A stretch of DNA of 64,000 nucleotides from Lactococcus lactis (GCF_029023865.1 NZ_CP118969.1:1674001-1738000); one strand, 5' to 3'. Shown: positions 36,347-46,560, numbered from the stretch's first letter. The notes: generated from the sequence alone by a model not told the origin. Numbers and translations are program-made.

Positions 36347-36421
36347 TTTACTGACAGCTTGAAAATAAAGTCTGTCAGTAAAAAATTTATTCTGCCGTAA
36401 CTTATTGTTTCTACTATTATA
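36347..36421 (-). promoter_or_regulatory. leader of the ABC transporter operon with a repeat-word hairpin
   Basis: A TATAAT (36416-36421) on the minus strand would start a leader of about 90 nt. In it TTTACTGACAG and CTGTCAGTAAA (36347-36357 and 36372-36382) form an 11-bp stem with a 14-nt loop, about 15 nt before the ribosome site. A third copy (36443-36453) supplies the stop codon of the upstream reductase. Confidence 0.6.
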
Positions 36422-36445
36422 ATGTCGGTAGTAATTTATTTTCTG

Positions 36446-37753
36446 TCAGTAAAAATATTCTAAGTCACTAGCCACTGTTGGATAAGTGAAAATCATTTTT
36501 TCAACATCCGCCAAAGTCATTTTTTGTTGAATTAAAATATTAATTAAATTAATCACTTCATCAGCCACTGAACTTACCGTTGATGCCCCCACGATTTCTC
36601 GCTTTTCATTGAGTGCAACTTTTAATTTTGCCAAGGGGTCATTAATTCTTTTATAAGTATACCAAGAACTTAAATCTAAAGTCTTGGTATGAATCCCCTC
36701 ACCTGCCAAATGGCCAACCTCAGCCAGTTTTGCCGTTCCAAAAATGATTGTAGGAATTGCTGGATAAGCAATTTTTTGCGGTTCATCCTTAACTAAATTT
36801 TCACCTAAATAAGCTCCTTCAAAAGAAGAAACAGGCGTCAAATGAGGTTGATTTTTAGAAAGTACATCTCCCATCGCATAAATTTTAGAATTGCTTGTTT
36901 GTAAATATTCGTTTACCTTGATACCTTTAGCATCCGTTTCGACACCTACTTTTTCTAAATTTAGCTTATCACTATTTGGCTGACGGCCTACTCCCGCAAT
37001 CACTAAATCTGTTTTATGTTCAAAATCAGTCCCGTCAGTCAGTAAAAATCCGTCAGCAACTTTTTCGACTTTATCTACAGAAATATCCTCGATAAATTTA
37101 ATACCTTGAGCTTTAAGGTAATTAATAAATTCTTGCCCCATTTCTTCATCAAAATGAGCAACTCTCGCTTTTTTACGTGAAATAATAGTAACATCGCTTC
37201 CAGCCGCTTTAGCAATTTGAGCCAGTTCTAATGAAATTGGCCCACTCCCTAAAAAGCTGATTTGAGCGGGAAATTCTTCAAGCGCTAAAAAATCATTACT
37301 TGTTTTTAAAAATTCTTTTCCTTCAATATCTAAAAGACATGGACGGCTTCCAGTTGCGATAATGTAAGTTTTAGCTTGATAAGTTTTCCCTTCAACTTCA
37401 AGCTCTGCTTGGTCATTAAAAGCGGCACTGCCATATATTGTTTCTATCCCAGCATTTTTCAAACCAGCAAAAGTTGATTTTTCATAAGGATCAGTAATAT
37501 TTAGTTTACGACTTTTCAGCCCTTTCCAATCAATGTTTAATTCACCAGAAATACCCTGCCCTTTTAACTGTTCGACACGACTTTTGGCTTCGACAACTGC
37601 CATCATCATTTTTGTTGGGTCACAACCATAGTTTGGACAAGTTCCTCCCCATTTATCATTCTCAATAATTCCGATTTTGTTATCTTTAGTTTTTAAACGA
37701 TAAGCTAATCCTAGTCCACCAGGTCCGGCACCAATAATAATATAATCAAACAT
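36446..37753 (-). CDS. pyridine nucleotide-disulfide oxidoreductase (class I flavoprotein)
   Basis: A 435-residue FAD/NAD(P)H flavoprotein. FAD-binding IIIGAGPGGLGLAYRL, redox-active CPNYGCDPTK (two Cys four apart), NAD-binding FLGSGPISLELAQIA, and the second FAD motif KIYAMGDV are all present. At the C-terminus, where glutathione and lipoamide reductases have HPTxxE, this one has YPTVASD, so the catalytic His and Glu are replaced, as in MerA- and transhydrogenase-like members. It may therefore be called glutathione reductase by similarity but is unlikely to act as one in the standard way. TAGGAGG precedes the ATG. It lies directly upstream of the choQS-like transporter. Confidence 0.88.
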   Translation of the reverse strand: MFDYIIIGAGPGGLGLAYRLKTKDNKIGIIENDKWGGTCPNYGCDPTKMMMAVVEAKSRVEQLKGQGISGELNIDWKGLKSRKLNITDPYEKSTFAGLKNAGIETIYGSAAFNDQAELEVEGKTYQAKTYIIATGSRPCLLDIEGKEFLKTSNDFLALEEFPAQISFLGSGPISLELAQIAKAAGSDVTIISRKKARVAHFDEEMGQEFINYLKAQGIKFIEDISVDKVEKVADGFLLTDGTDFEHKTDLVIAGVGRQPNSDKLNLEKVGVETDAKGIKVNEYLQTSNSKIYAMGDVLSKNQPHLTPVSSFEGAYLGENLVKDEPQKIAYPAIPTIIFGTAKLAEVGHLAGEGIHTKTLDLSSWYTYKRINDPLAKLKVALNEKREIVGASTVSSVADEVINLINILIQQKMTLADVEKMIFTYPTVASDLEYFY

Positions 37754-37861
37754 TCTCTAGCCTCCTAATTATTAATAGATCTTTAAAATGTACTCATGAT
37801 ACAACACTTTAGCTTAATTCTACTTTTTTTCTCTAAAATAATAAACTATTTTGCTTTATAT

Positions 37862-37892
37862 AGAAAAAATTCAGTAGCCTAACTACTGAATT
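37862..37892 (-). terminator. terminator overlapping the Spx-like stop codon
   Basis: AATTCAGTAG-5 nt-CTACTGAATT with six T following on the minus strand; the stem shares two bases with the stop codon. Confidence 0.85.
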
Positions 37893-38319
37893 ATCCTTCA
37901 TGAAATTGTTCTTCAATATCCAAATTATAAGGAGCTTCTGTTGCGACTTTAATTTGAATCTCTCTCTTTTTTCTTGGTAAAAATTTTCTAATCTCATCAT
38001 CATTGTAACCAACTTGTAGTCGCTTATGATCGACAATTAAAGGTCGACGTAAGAGCGTTGGATTTTCTTCAATTATTTGAATCAAATCATTTAATTTAAT
38101 CGTTTCAAAATCAATATTTAATCGTTGATAAGCTTGACTTCTTCTAGAAATGATATCTCCAGTTCCTTCCTCAGTCAATGCTAAAATCTCTAATATATCT
38201 TCCTTACAAATTCGACTCGTAACCAAATTTATTTCTTGGTAAGCAAGATTTTGTTTCTCCAACCATTCTTTTGCTTTTTTACAAGAGCTACAAGATGCTA
38301 CTGTGTATATTTTTATCAT
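37891..38319 (-). CDS. Spx/ArsC-family regulator
   Basis: A 142-residue Spx-type protein that binds the RNA polymerase alpha subunit in response to thiol stress. It begins MIKIYTVASCSSCKKAKEWL with the redox CSSC, and has DIISRRSQAYQRL and the family motif RRPLIVDHKRLQVGYNDDEIRKFLP. The start is this ATG (GAGGTG six bases before). L. lactis has several Spx paralogues and I cannot tell which one this is. A redox flavoprotein lies immediately downstream, 138 bp behind. Confidence 0.9.
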   Translation of the reverse strand: MIKIYTVASCSSCKKAKEWLEKQNLAYQEINLVTSRICKEDILEILALTEEGTGDIISRRSQAYQRLNIDFETIKLNDLIQIIEENPTLLRRPLIVDHKRLQVGYNDDEIRKFLPRKKREIQIKVATEAPYNLDIEEQFHEG

Positions 38320-38447
38320 AGTGTTCACCTCATTTTTTTCTTATGGCTTTCTCATTTATATCTTAATTATATTTTACCATAAAAAGACAATTTGTAAAGG
38401 GTATCATGAGGAAAAGATTAGGAATTAATTAATTTTTAACCTAAATG

Positions 38448-38475
38448 AAAAAAACTGCAAAAATACAGTTTTTTT
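38448..38475. terminator. alr terminator
   Basis: AAAAAAACTG-8 nt-CAGTTTTTTT, usable in both directions, 5 nt after the alr stop. Confidence 0.8.
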
Positions 38476-38479
38476 CATT

Positions 38480-39583
38480 TTATTTATAAATTCGTTTGAT
38501 TCTATCAGAAAGTAAACAAAGCACTTCATAATTTATCGTTCCACGCCAATCAGCAACATCTGTCGTCGTGATTTCATTAGTCTTATCACGACCAATCAGG
38601 GTAACTTTTGTTCCTAGAGGATAAGATTTATCAAGTTTTATCATCATTTGATCCATACAAACTCGACCAACAATCTCACAAAATTCTCCATTTACCAACA
38701 CTTTGAAGCCTTGCATTTGACGAGTCCAACCATCAGCATAACCAATTGGAACAGTTCCAATCCATGTTTCTTCACTTGTTTCATAAGTTGCACCGTAACC
38801 AACTGTTTCGCCTGCGGCTATTTTTTTAATATGAGTCAATTCAGAAACTAAAGAGAGAGCAGGTTCGATTTCAAAAGGAAGTTCCAAAGTTTTACCACTT
38901 GGATTCAAGCCGTACATTGAAATACCTAAGCGTTCAATAGCTTGAACCTGTTCCTTATGCCATAAAGCGGCGGCCGTATTAGTTGAGTGAACAAATTTTG
39001 GTTTACGTGATAAGCCGGCCATAATTTTGTTAAATCTTGCCTGTTGATCTTTAAATTTTGTATCATCAGCCATATCGGCGGTCGCAAAGTGAGTGAAAAT
39101 CCCTTCAAAATTAATCGCATATTTATCAGCAAGTTCAATCATCTGATTTGCTTCTTCAACATCCCGAATCCCAATCCGACCCATACCAGAATCTACACCA
39201 ATATGAATTTTTAAATCTGAAAGTTCTGCTTCTTCTTGAACAACCAATTTTAACCATTCTAAACTTGGGGCAGTAAGACTGATATTAAGAGCAGCTGCAA
39301 TATCAACATCTTCTGGAACAATTCCTGATAAAACTAAAATCGGTTTAGTTACCAAATGATTCCGTAATTCAATTGCCTCATCAAGGTTTGATACACAAAA
39401 ACCGCCTACCAAATCGCTCACCGCTTTAGAAACCTCAACCGAGCCATGACCATAAGCATCTGCTTTCACTGCTGGCCAAATCTCCGCGTTAGGGTGAATA
39501 TGCTTTTTAAATTTTTCAATATTATTTCTAATCGCCTTTAAATCAACAATGGCTGACGTATTGCGATGTGGAGAAGTTTTCAT
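38480..39583 (-). CDS. alr: alanine racemase
   Basis: A 367-residue fold type III PLP enzyme making D-alanine for peptidoglycan and teichoic acids. The PLP lysine is in WPAVKADAYGHGSVEV; HIGVDSGMGRIGI, TNTAAAL and VGRVCMDQMMIKL (with the second-base tyrosine region) are present. AGGAAGG is upstream of ATG. It follows acpS by 44 bp in the standard acpS-alr order. Confidence 0.97.
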   Translation of the reverse strand: MKTSPHRNTSAIVDLKAIRNNIEKFKKHIHPNAEIWPAVKADAYGHGSVEVSKAVSDLVGGFCVSNLDEAIELRNHLVTKPILVLSGIVPEDVDIAAALNISLTAPSLEWLKLVVQEEAELSDLKIHIGVDSGMGRIGIRDVEEANQMIELADKYAINFEGIFTHFATADMADDTKFKDQQARFNKIMAGLSRKPKFVHSTNTAAALWHKEQVQAIERLGISMYGLNPSGKTLELPFEIEPALSLVSELTHIKKIAAGETVGYGATYETSEETWIGTVPIGYADGWTRQMQGFKVLVNGEFCEIVGRVCMDQMMIKLDKSYPLGTKVTLIGRDKTNEITTTDVADWRGTINYEVLCLLSDRIKRIYK

Positions 39584-39627
39584 CTTTTAAACCTTCCTCT
39601 AGTTTAAGCAAAAATTTTTATTACTTC

Positions 39628-39987
39628 TTAATTCTTTTCCAAAACAACAAAAGCAACAGCTTCTAAATTACTATGCGAGATAGATAAATGAACCTGTCCA
39701 TCAAAAGGATGTTTAGTAAAATAGGGTTTTCCTAATTCATCATTTTTGATTTCAAGGTCATGCATGCCCAAAGCCTTACCAAATCCCGTACCGTAAGCTT
39801 TAGAAAAAGCTTCCTTTGCTGCCCAACGTCCCGCAAGAAATTCAGTTTTACGAGCTGTAGATTGAAAACTATTATATTTTTCTAACTCCACTGCCGTAAG
39901 AACCTGTTCCACAAAACGTTCAGAACGTGTCAGTGCTTTTTGAATTCGAGAAAGCTCTACATTATCAACACCTGTTCCAAAAACCAT
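39628..39987 (-). CDS. acpS: holo-[acyl-carrier-protein] synthase
   Basis: AcpS (119 residues) attaches 4'-phosphopantetheine to acyl carrier protein. It has [12 protein letters not shown] with the Mg-binding Asp and [19 protein letters not shown] with the Glu. AGGTGG precedes the ATG. It is followed by alr. Confidence 0.97.
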   Translation of the reverse strand: MVFGTGVDNVELSRIQKALTRSERFVEQVLTAVELEKYNSFQSTARKTEFLAGRWAAKEAFSKAYGTGFGKALGMHDLEIKNDELGKPYFTKHPFDGQVHLSISHSNLEAVAFVVLEKN

Positions 39988-40018
39988 TTTTCCACCTCTA
40001 TTTATGGAATAAAAGGTT

Positions 40019-40046
40019 AAAATCTGGCAAATTATGCCAGATTTTT
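40019..40046. terminator. pepV terminator
   Basis: AAAATCTGGCA-5 nt-TGCCAGATTTT, 43 nt past the pepV stop codon and before acpS. Confidence 0.85.
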
Positions 40047-40089
40047 AAACCCTTAAAAGTTTAGTCACTAAACTCTTTAATTTTATAAA

Positions 40090-41508
40090 TTACTTTGTAA
40101 GTTCATAAATTGCTTCAGCATAAATTACTGCAGCTTTATAAATATTTTCGACAGGTTTCATTTCATTAGCTTGGTGCATTGAATCAGGTTCCCCTTCAAA
40201 CATCGCACCATAAGCAACACCACGTTCTAAAAGACGACCAAAAGTTCCACCACCAATGATTGTTTCATAACCTTTGAGGCCTGTGTGTTTTTCATAAACA
40301 TCAATTAATGTTGATACAAGTGGGTCTGACATTGGAACATAATGTGGAACATGAAGATGTTTTGAAAGTTCAACTTCAACAACACCATCAAGTTTAGCAA
40401 GAATTTCTTGCATACGTTCTGGACTATTTCCTTGTGGGAAACGGAAGTTAAGCGCGATTTTACCTTCAGAATTCTCATCAAATGACCAAACACCAGCGTT
40501 CATTGAAGTATTACCCATTAATTCATCAACATAAGCTGTTCCCAATTTTTCACCTTCATGGTCTTCAAGAAGTTTTTCAGCTCCAACTTTAATGAAAGCA
40601 GCAGCACCATCAGCAAAATTAAATTGGTTCAAGAATAAAGTAAGGTAAGTTGCTCCATTTACACCTTTTTCTGGCATCGCACCATGTGCTGATTTACCAT
40701 AAAGTGTAATTGTCGCTTTTCCAGCACTTTCTTCAAGGTCAAAACGAAGATTTTTGCTTGCATGTTCAGCTACGAATTTTTCAAGTGCAGCTTGTAAATC
40801 TTTAGCACCTGAAATTACTGCAGTTGCAGATTCTGGAACCATATTTTCGGCAAGACCAGCTTTAAAGCTGTGAAGAACAACTTCTCCATCATTTTTGCCT
40901 ACAAAATGGAGATATTCTGTAATATTTCCTTTTTCACCATTGATAATTGGGAATTCAGCATCAGGTGAGAAACCAAAGTCAGGCAATGGCAATTCACAAT
41001 GTTCAAAATAGTAATCCATATCTGCCCAACCAGTTTCTTCGTTTGTTCCAACGATAAAACGGATTTTTTTGCTTAATGGAAGATTGAGTTCTTTCAAGAT
41101 TTTAAGAGCATAGTAACATGCAACAGTTGGACCTTTATCATCAGATGCTCCACGAGCATAAAGATTTCCATTACGAATTTCTGGTTCAAATGGATTTGAA
41201 TCCCAACCAGAACCTGCAGGAACAACGTCTAAGTGACCGATAATTCCAAGAACTTCTGCATCATCACTTGCACCATTTTCGTATTCAAAATGTCCAACAT
41301 AATTATCATAATTTTTAGTTGTATAACCATCACGTTCAGCAATCTTCAAGAATGCATCCAATGCTTTTCTTGGACCAGGACCAAATGGATTTTCAGCATC
41401 TGCATGTTCCATATCCATTGCAGAATCAATGCGCAAAAGGCTAAATAAATCTTCCATCAAAGCGTCTTTACGCTTTTCAACTTCGGCTTTAAAATCAATA
41501 GTTGTCAT
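40090..41508 (-). CDS. pepV: dipeptidase PepV
   Basis: A 472-residue zinc dipeptidase of the M20 family that splits dipeptides in the cytoplasm. Metal ligands lie in [46 protein letters not shown], and near [20 protein letters not shown] precedes the ATG. A TGGTATAAT (41539-41547) about 30 nt upstream acts as promoter, so this gene has a leader and a ribosome site, unlike its neighbours uvrC and folD. Confidence 0.97.
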   Translation of the reverse strand: MTTIDFKAEVEKRKDALMEDLFSLLRIDSAMDMEHADAENPFGPGPRKALDAFLKIAERDGYTTKNYDNYVGHFEYENGASDDAEVLGIIGHLDVVPAGSGWDSNPFEPEIRNGNLYARGASDDKGPTVACYYALKILKELNLPLSKKIRFIVGTNEETGWADMDYYFEHCELPLPDFGFSPDAEFPIINGEKGNITEYLHFVGKNDGEVVLHSFKAGLAENMVPESATAVISGAKDLQAALEKFVAEHASKNLRFDLEESAGKATITLYGKSAHGAMPEKGVNGATYLTLFLNQFNFADGAAAFIKVGAEKLLEDHEGEKLGTAYVDELMGNTSMNAGVWSFDENSEGKIALNFRFPQGNSPERMQEILAKLDGVVEVELSKHLHVPHYVPMSDPLVSTLIDVYEKHTGLKGYETIIGGGTFGRLLERGVAYGAMFEGEPDSMHQANEMKPVENIYKAAVIYAEAIYELTK

Positions 41509-41573
41509 AATCTTCTCCTTGAAGTAGTATATTTATCTATTATACCAAAAATTTGGTTTCGATGGTTACTCCA

Positions 41574-42737
41574 CTATTTTAGCAGATCAATTTTCTTATT
41601 CTTATTATCTAAAATCTCAAACATCTTCACTTGTGGCCCAGCAAGTGGAATTTGTGAACGACTTACTTTTGGTTGACCATTTTCTGTCAGTACTTTTGAA
41701 TCAAAATGAACCCACATTTTGTCTTCTGATAATAATTCGTCAGCAACTTCAAAGGTCTCTTCTGATTTTAATTTAATGATTGCCAAATGCCATTTTTGAT
41801 GAGAAAAAATGTGAGTAAAATTAGCTATATATTCCATTTTTGAAATACTTTCCGGAAGTTCTGGAATGACAATATTTTTACTGACAGAGCCGTCAGTAAC
41901 CATTTTTTCAAAATCTGCTGCTGGTAATTCTGTCAGTGGAAATGTCCACATGTCTGCTAACAGGCCTTTCGATGGACGCTTTTCTAAATAATATTCTCCT
42001 AATGAATTTTCTAAGGCAAAGGCTGTAAAATACAAATCTTTTTGTTTTATCTTTTTTGTTTTTACTGGATAATTTAATTGTTTTCCTGACGCTGCTGCTG
42101 CACAATAGTTTAGTAAGGGACAAACTTCACATTTAGGACTCTTTGGGCTACAAACTAAAGAACCTAAATCCATCAACGCCTGATTGAAATCACCTGGTCT
42201 TTTTTTACTGATGAGCTTTCTTAGGTAGTCATCAAAAATTTTCCTTGAACTGCTTTTAGAAATATCACAATCTAATTCAAACAGCCTGCTGGTCACGCGC
42301 ATTAGATTTCCATCAATTGCAGGCTCAGCGAGTCCAAAAGAAATTGAAGCAATTGCAGCGGCTGTATAAGGTCCAATTCCTTTTAATGATAATATATCGG
42401 CTAGATTGTCAGGAAATTTTCCATTATATTTATCAACAACTTCTTGCGCTGCGATTTTTAGATTACGAGCGCGAGAATAATAGCCCAAGCCTTCCCAAAG
42501 TTTTAGAAGTTCAGCATCATCAGCTTGAGCTAAAGTTTCAATCGTCGGATATTTTTTCACGAAACGTTCATAATATGGCATGACAGTTTCAACCTGTGTT
42601 TGTTGGGACATGATTTCTGAAATCCATATTTTGTAAGGTTCAGTTGTTTTTCGCCAAGGGAGTGGCTTTTTATTATCATCATACCAAGAAAGTAAATCTT
42701 GCTGAAATTCCTTTATTTGATTCTTAGACCAGTCCAT
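41574..42737 (-). CDS. mutY: A/G-specific adenine DNA glycosylase
   Basis: MutY removes adenine opposite 8-oxoguanine. The 387-residue protein has the HhH-GPD core (MSQQTQVETVMPYYERF, LKGIGPYTAAAIASISFG, then VDG-like AIDGNLMRV), four Cys for the iron-sulfur cluster (CSPKSPKCEVCPLLNYC) and a C-terminal NUDIX-like domain. GGAG lies six bases before the ATG. Two TGTCAGT words lie in the coding C-terminal half. Confidence 0.96.
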   Translation of the reverse strand: MDWSKNQIKEFQQDLLSWYDDNKKPLPWRKTTEPYKIWISEIMSQQTQVETVMPYYERFVKKYPTIETLAQADDAELLKLWEGLGYYSRARNLKIAAQEVVDKYNGKFPDNLADILSLKGIGPYTAAAIASISFGLAEPAIDGNLMRVTSRLFELDCDISKSSSRKIFDDYLRKLISKKRPGDFNQALMDLGSLVCSPKSPKCEVCPLLNYCAAAASGKQLNYPVKTKKIKQKDLYFTAFALENSLGEYYLEKRPSKGLLADMWTFPLTELPAADFEKMVTDGSVSKNIVIPELPESISKMEYIANFTHIFSHQKWHLAIIKLKSEETFEVADELLSEDKMWVHFDSKVLTENGQPKVSRSQIPLAGPQVKMFEILDNKNKKIDLLK

Positions 42738-42769
42738 CGATTCTCCAATTACTTTCTTAATTCCTAGTT

Positions 42770-42885
42770 TGTCAGTAAATATTTACTGACAGATTTGCAA
42801 TAACTACTTTATTTTACTGACAGAATTTCTGTCAGTAATTTTTATGTTTTTTCAAGAATCAAAAGAACTGACAGATTTACTGACA
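42770..42885. repeat. dense cluster of the CTGTCAGTAAA word between mutY and uvrC
   Basis: Three arrangements: a perfect 22-bp palindrome of TGTCAGTAAAT and its complement (42770-42791); an inverted pair with a 5-nt loop (42814-42838); and two direct copies (42867-42874, 42876-42885) inside the loop of the uvrC terminator. The 163-bp gap has almost nothing else. Confidence 0.9.
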
Positions 42886-42897
42886 ATTCTTTTGATT
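42857..42897. terminator. uvrC terminator-like stem with repeat words in the loop
   Basis: AATCAAAAGAA (42857-42867) pairs with TTCTTTTGATT (42887-42897); the loop is two copies of the repeat word. The T run is short, so termination is uncertain. Confidence 0.55.
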
Positions 42898-42900
42898 ACT

Positions 42901-44907
42901 TTATTTTTTACCTTCTAAAAGAGGAACATTATCCTTGAGTGATTCCCAATTTTCATTTTCTTGAATTGGTCCAGACAAAGTTGTTTTCACACGTTCTGCT
43001 ACTTCATAAGGAATGCCAGCTTCTGCCACTTCTTGTACACTTGCCTCTTCAATTGCTTTCAAATTTTTGAAAGTTGTCAGTAACTTTTGTTTTCGTTTTG
43101 GACCAAGTCCAACAATACCGTCCAATTTACTTGAAAATGTATTTTTACCACGTAGTTGTCTATGGAATGTAATCGCAAAACGGTGAACCTCATCTTGAAT
43201 TCTGGTCAGCAAAAAGAATTCTTGAGATTGTCTTGACAAGGGAACTACATCTAAAGGGTCACCAAAAAGTAATTCTGACGTTTGGTGCTTATCATTTTTT
43301 TGCATCCCAGCAACCGGAATCGATAGCCCAAGCTCTTTTAAAACTTGCTTGGCAATGTTAACTTGACCAGCCCCACCATCCATTGCAATCAAATCAGGAA
43401 GAGCCGTTTCTTCTTTTAAAGCTCGTGAATAACGTCTCGTCATCACCTCGCGCATTGAAGCATAGTCATCAGCACCAACCACTGTTTTAATTTTATATTT
43501 CCGATAATCTTTTTTTGAAGGTTTTCCATCAATAAAAACAACCATTGCAGATACTGGTGAAGTCCCCATAATATTTGAATTATCAAATGACTCAATTCTT
43601 ACAGGTTTTGGTATTCCCAAAATTTTACCCAAGTTTTCAACTGCTTTAGTCGTTTTCAAAATATCACGCTCAGCCACATCAAATTTCAATTGTAATTGAC
43701 TTTGAGCATTCTTAGTTGCCATATTAACCAATTGTTTTTTCTCACCACGGCTTGGTTGAACAATCTGTGTTTTAGCTAAAAGTGATGATAAACGTTTTTC
43801 GGCTGATAATTCTTTATCAAGTTTAACAATTGATTGCTCAACATCTTTTTGATCAGAAAATTTAAGCGTCTTGGCCGTAAAAACTTTTGCATCCACTTCT
43901 TTAGCTTGAGCTTTAGTTAATAAATTTCCCTCTTGGCTAGCTGCAACTACTGCTTCCACAGATTCCTTATCGATGTCTTGCGGAATAAAAATTTCCCTTG
44001 GCATCATATGATTATTATCTTGATAGAATTGTCCAATATAAGTTAAAAAATCCTCTTCAGCATCATTATAGTACGGAAACATATTCACATCACGCTGAAT
44101 CAATTTTCCTTGGCGTACAAAAAATACTTGGACACACATCCAGCCTTTATCAACATAATATCCAAAAACATCGCGGTCTTTCAAATCTTGATTCATGACC
44201 CGTTGTTTTGTTCTTAAAGTTCCAATTGCCTTAATCACATCCCGATATTCAGCAGCTTGCTCAAATTCCATATTATCAGAAGAAATCATCATTTTTGCTT
44301 CAAGTTCTTTAACAATTTTTTTATCAGAACCTGTCAGAAATTCCTTCACTTCTTGAGTCATATCCTTATAAACTTGAGGATCAACATGATTAACTACTGG
44401 ACATAAGCACTGATGAATATGAAAATAGAAACATACTTTTTTCTCGTGTAAGCCACATTTTCTAAATGGAAAAATTCGGTCTAAAAGGCGTTTAACTTCA
44501 TTGGCAGCTTTGACATCTGGATAAGGTCCAAAATAAGTCGCACCATCTTTTTGAACTTTACGGACGACCAACAAACGAGGATATTTTTCATTTGTTATTT
44601 TTAGGAAAGGATAATATTTATCATCCTTAAGCATAATATTATATTTAGGCTTATAACGTTGAATGAGATTGATTTCCAAAACTAAAGATTCAATATTTGA
44701 ACCTACAACAATCCATTCCAAATCTTCAATTTCAGAAACTAGTAATTCTGTCTTGGTATTATGAGAACCATGAAAATAAGAGCGCACTCGATTTTTAAGA
44801 TTCTTTGCCTTTCCGACATAAATAACTGTCCCATTTTTATCTTTATGTAAATAACAGCCAGGACTATCTGGTAATAGTTCTAACTTTGCTTTTATCGTTT
44901 GATTCAT
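42901..44907 (-). CDS. uvrC: excinuclease ABC subunit C
   Basis: A 668-residue nucleotide-excision repair nuclease making both incisions. It has a GIY-YIG domain ([31 protein letters not shown]), a UVR motif ([17 protein letters not shown]), the RNase H-like nuclease ([22 protein letters not shown]) and C-terminal HhH ([13 protein letters not shown]). The start MNQTIKA is the first codon after a TATAAT 7 nt upstream; there is no ribosome site and the longer frame (24 more residues) runs through the promoter. A leaderless mRNA is predicted. Confidence 0.97.
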   Translation of the reverse strand: MNQTIKAKLELLPDSPGCYLHKDKNGTVIYVGKAKNLKNRVRSYFHGSHNTKTELLVSEIEDLEWIVVGSNIESLVLEINLIQRYKPKYNIMLKDDKYYPFLKITNEKYPRLLVVRKVQKDGATYFGPYPDVKAANEVKRLLDRIFPFRKCGLHEKKVCFYFHIHQCLCPVVNHVDPQVYKDMTQEVKEFLTGSDKKIVKELEAKMMISSDNMEFEQAAEYRDVIKAIGTLRTKQRVMNQDLKDRDVFGYYVDKGWMCVQVFFVRQGKLIQRDVNMFPYYNDAEEDFLTYIGQFYQDNNHMMPREIFIPQDIDKESVEAVVAASQEGNLLTKAQAKEVDAKVFTAKTLKFSDQKDVEQSIVKLDKELSAEKRLSSLLAKTQIVQPSRGEKKQLVNMATKNAQSQLQLKFDVAERDILKTTKAVENLGKILGIPKPVRIESFDNSNIMGTSPVSAMVVFIDGKPSKKDYRKYKIKTVVGADDYASMREVMTRRYSRALKEETALPDLIAMDGGAGQVNIAKQVLKELGLSIPVAGMQKNDKHQTSELLFGDPLDVVPLSRQSQEFFLLTRIQDEVHRFAITFHRQLRGKNTFSSKLDGIVGLGPKRKQKLLTTFKNLKAIEEASVQEVAEAGIPYEVAERVKTTLSGPIQENENWESLKDNVPLLEGKK

Positions 44908-44914
44908 ATTGTTT

Positions 44915-44923
44915 ATTATAGCA
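44915..44923 (-). promoter_or_regulatory. extended -10 of uvrC, predicted leaderless start
   Basis: Minus strand TGCTATAAT, 7 nt before the ATG at 44907. Confidence 0.6.
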
Positions 44924-44967
44924 AAAAAATGTAGGAGCTGCTCTTCTTTTGGACGTTTATAAAACAA

Positions 44968-44995
44968 AAAATGACCCATTTACTTGAGTCATTTT
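44968..44995 (-). terminator. pnuC terminator
   Basis: Minus strand AAAATGAC-12 nt-GTCATTTT followed by TT and mixed T residues, 6 nt past the stop. Confidence 0.75.
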
Positions 44996-45001
44996 CACTT
45001 G

Positions 45002-45715
45002 TTATTTAGTTCCGCCTTCATTATCAGCTTCACCACTTGCCCAAACTCGATTAGCGTAGATTGCATTGAAGAGCAGGGCTCCTTGTAAGGCAACCTGCGA
45101 TAAATACATTCCTAACTGCCCTTGGGTGTTTACTCCCATAATAAATTGTACCGTTAAAATTGTCCAATAAATTACTGCTGCCGTGTTAACCACAATCCAC
45201 AGCGACCAATTTTCTTTATATTTCAAAATATACAATACTTGTGCAATGAGTGGAATAATTAAATTTAGAGCATCAAAATAAGGAAGTTGCCCATTTAATA
45301 GGGCATCTATGCCCCAAACGACCAACCAAGCAATAAAAGCACCTAGAAAAATTAGACGACGAGTTTTTGGTCTAAATTCATGGATAGCATCATCCTGTCC
45401 CCAAAAAAACCACCCCACAGGTTGAGATAAGACATAAAAAATTCCCATAACAAAACTCATCCATGAGTGAGTCTGATAAGCAATTAAAGTCATCGCTAAG
45501 GTCTGAACTAAACCAAATGCAAAATTAATTTTACGGCCTTTCATCCCATAAATGAGACAAAGTACACCAAATACACCAGATATCATTCCAATGAAAGAAT
45601 CAGGGGCAATGATATAGACAATCACTTGTAAGAACAATAAAATTAAGATATATGTGATTTCAAATTTCTTCCAATTTGCAAAAAGTTGCTTAAAAAGCCA
45701 AGAATCTTTTGTCAT
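45002..45715 (-). CDS. pnuC: nicotinamide riboside transporter PnuC
   Basis: A 237-residue transporter of the PnuC family with about seven helices, with conserved W and N residues typical of the vitamin-binding pocket (FFWGQDDAIHEFRPK, WIVVNTAAVIYW). PnuC takes up nicotinamide riboside for NAD synthesis. AAGGAG lies before the ATG. It follows a nucleoside phosphorylase by 128 bp; no NadR-type kinase is in the window. Two copies of TAAGCGTTA lie in its leader. Confidence 0.93.
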   Translation of the reverse strand: MTKDSWLFKQLFANWKKFEITYILILLFLQVIVYIIAPDSFIGMISGVFGVLCLIYGMKGRKINFAFGLVQTLAMTLIAYQTHSWMSFVMGIFYVLSQPVGWFFWGQDDAIHEFRPKTRRLIFLGAFIAWLVVWGIDALLNGQLPYFDALNLIIPLIAQVLYILKYKENWSLWIVVNTAAVIYWTILTVQFIMGVNTQGQLGMYLSQVALQGALLFNAIYANRVWASGEADNEGGTK

Positions 45716-45733
45716 TTTTTCTCCTTTTTATCC

Positions 45734-45765
45734 TAACGCTTAAAAGCAGTCAAGAATAACGCTTA
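45734..45765 (-). promoter_or_regulatory. two direct repeats upstream of pnuC
   Basis: Plus strand TAACGCTTA at 45734-45742 and 45757-45765, 23 bp apart. On the minus strand TAAGCGTTA partly matches catabolite-response-like (cre) sequence, but the binding factor is not known. Confidence 0.45.
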
Positions 45766-45843
45766 CCGCTTTATTAATTTAAAATATGATGGTAATTTCA
45801 GTTCTATTTTTCAACTTTAATCAATTTACAAGTAATATTTATA

Positions 45844-46560
45844 TTAGCGATTTAAAATTTCTAGAGCAATCTCAATTGTCCGAAGCTCACCTTTATTAAC
45901 TTTATCATTTCCTGAAACTAAATCATTGACTCCCGCTTGTAAATCTCCTCCGTAAGCAACAACATTATTCAAAATGGATAAAGTTTCTATTCCTCGTAAA
46001 CGTCCGACTGTAAACAATGCACCAGATTCCATATCTTCGCCCACAATTCCACATTTAGACCAATATGCTTGAGTTTCTTCATGATTATCCATATAAAAAC
46101 CATCATGAGAACGAATAATTCCATAAAAAGCATCAGGAGCAATTTCTTTTGCTTTATTTAACAAATCAGTAGATGGAACTGCTGGATATTGTTCGGGTAC
46201 ATACATTTTTGTCAAACCGTCATCTCGTACTGCTCCTTCTCCAATAATTGGACTTCCTAAATCGATCCCTAATTGCAAAGCACCCGCAGAACCTACTCTG
46301 ATAATTCTCTTAACTCCAATATTATGAAGCTCTTCAATCGCAATAGCAGCTGACGGTGCACCTACACCTGTTGACAAAACTAATAGTTCCTTACCTTTAT
46401 AAGTTCCACAGATTGAGCGAAATTCTCGATTGTATTTTAAGTTTTTTACATCGGTCAAAAATTTTGCGACCTGATCTATTCGAGCTGGATCACCTACAAT
46501 AATTGCATCAAGTCTAGCATCAGTCTTCTTTAATTGAATATGCGCTTGTCCTTCTTCCAT
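45844..46560 (-). CDS. nucleoside phosphorylase (PNP/UDP family)
   Basis: A 238-residue phosphorylase of the PNP_UDP_1 family, which splits nucleosides with phosphate. Motifs: AIIVGDPARIDQVA, STGVGAPSAAIAIEEL, RVGSAGALQLGIDLG, and VGEDMESGALFTVGRL. It is closest in pattern to uridine phosphorylase-like proteins; the substrate is not certain. Directly upstream of pnuC, so nicotinamide riboside or a purine nucleoside are both reasonable. GAGAGG precedes the ATG. Confidence 0.85.
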   Translation of the reverse strand: MEEGQAHIQLKKTDARLDAIIVGDPARIDQVAKFLTDVKNLKYNREFRSICGTYKGKELLVLSTGVGAPSAAIAIEELHNIGVKRIIRVGSAGALQLGIDLGSPIIGEGAVRDDGLTKMYVPEQYPAVPSTDLLNKAKEIAPDAFYGIIRSHDGFYMDNHEETQAYWSKCGIVGEDMESGALFTVGRLRGIETLSILNNVVAYGGDLQAGVNDLVSGNDKVNKGELRTIEIALEILNR

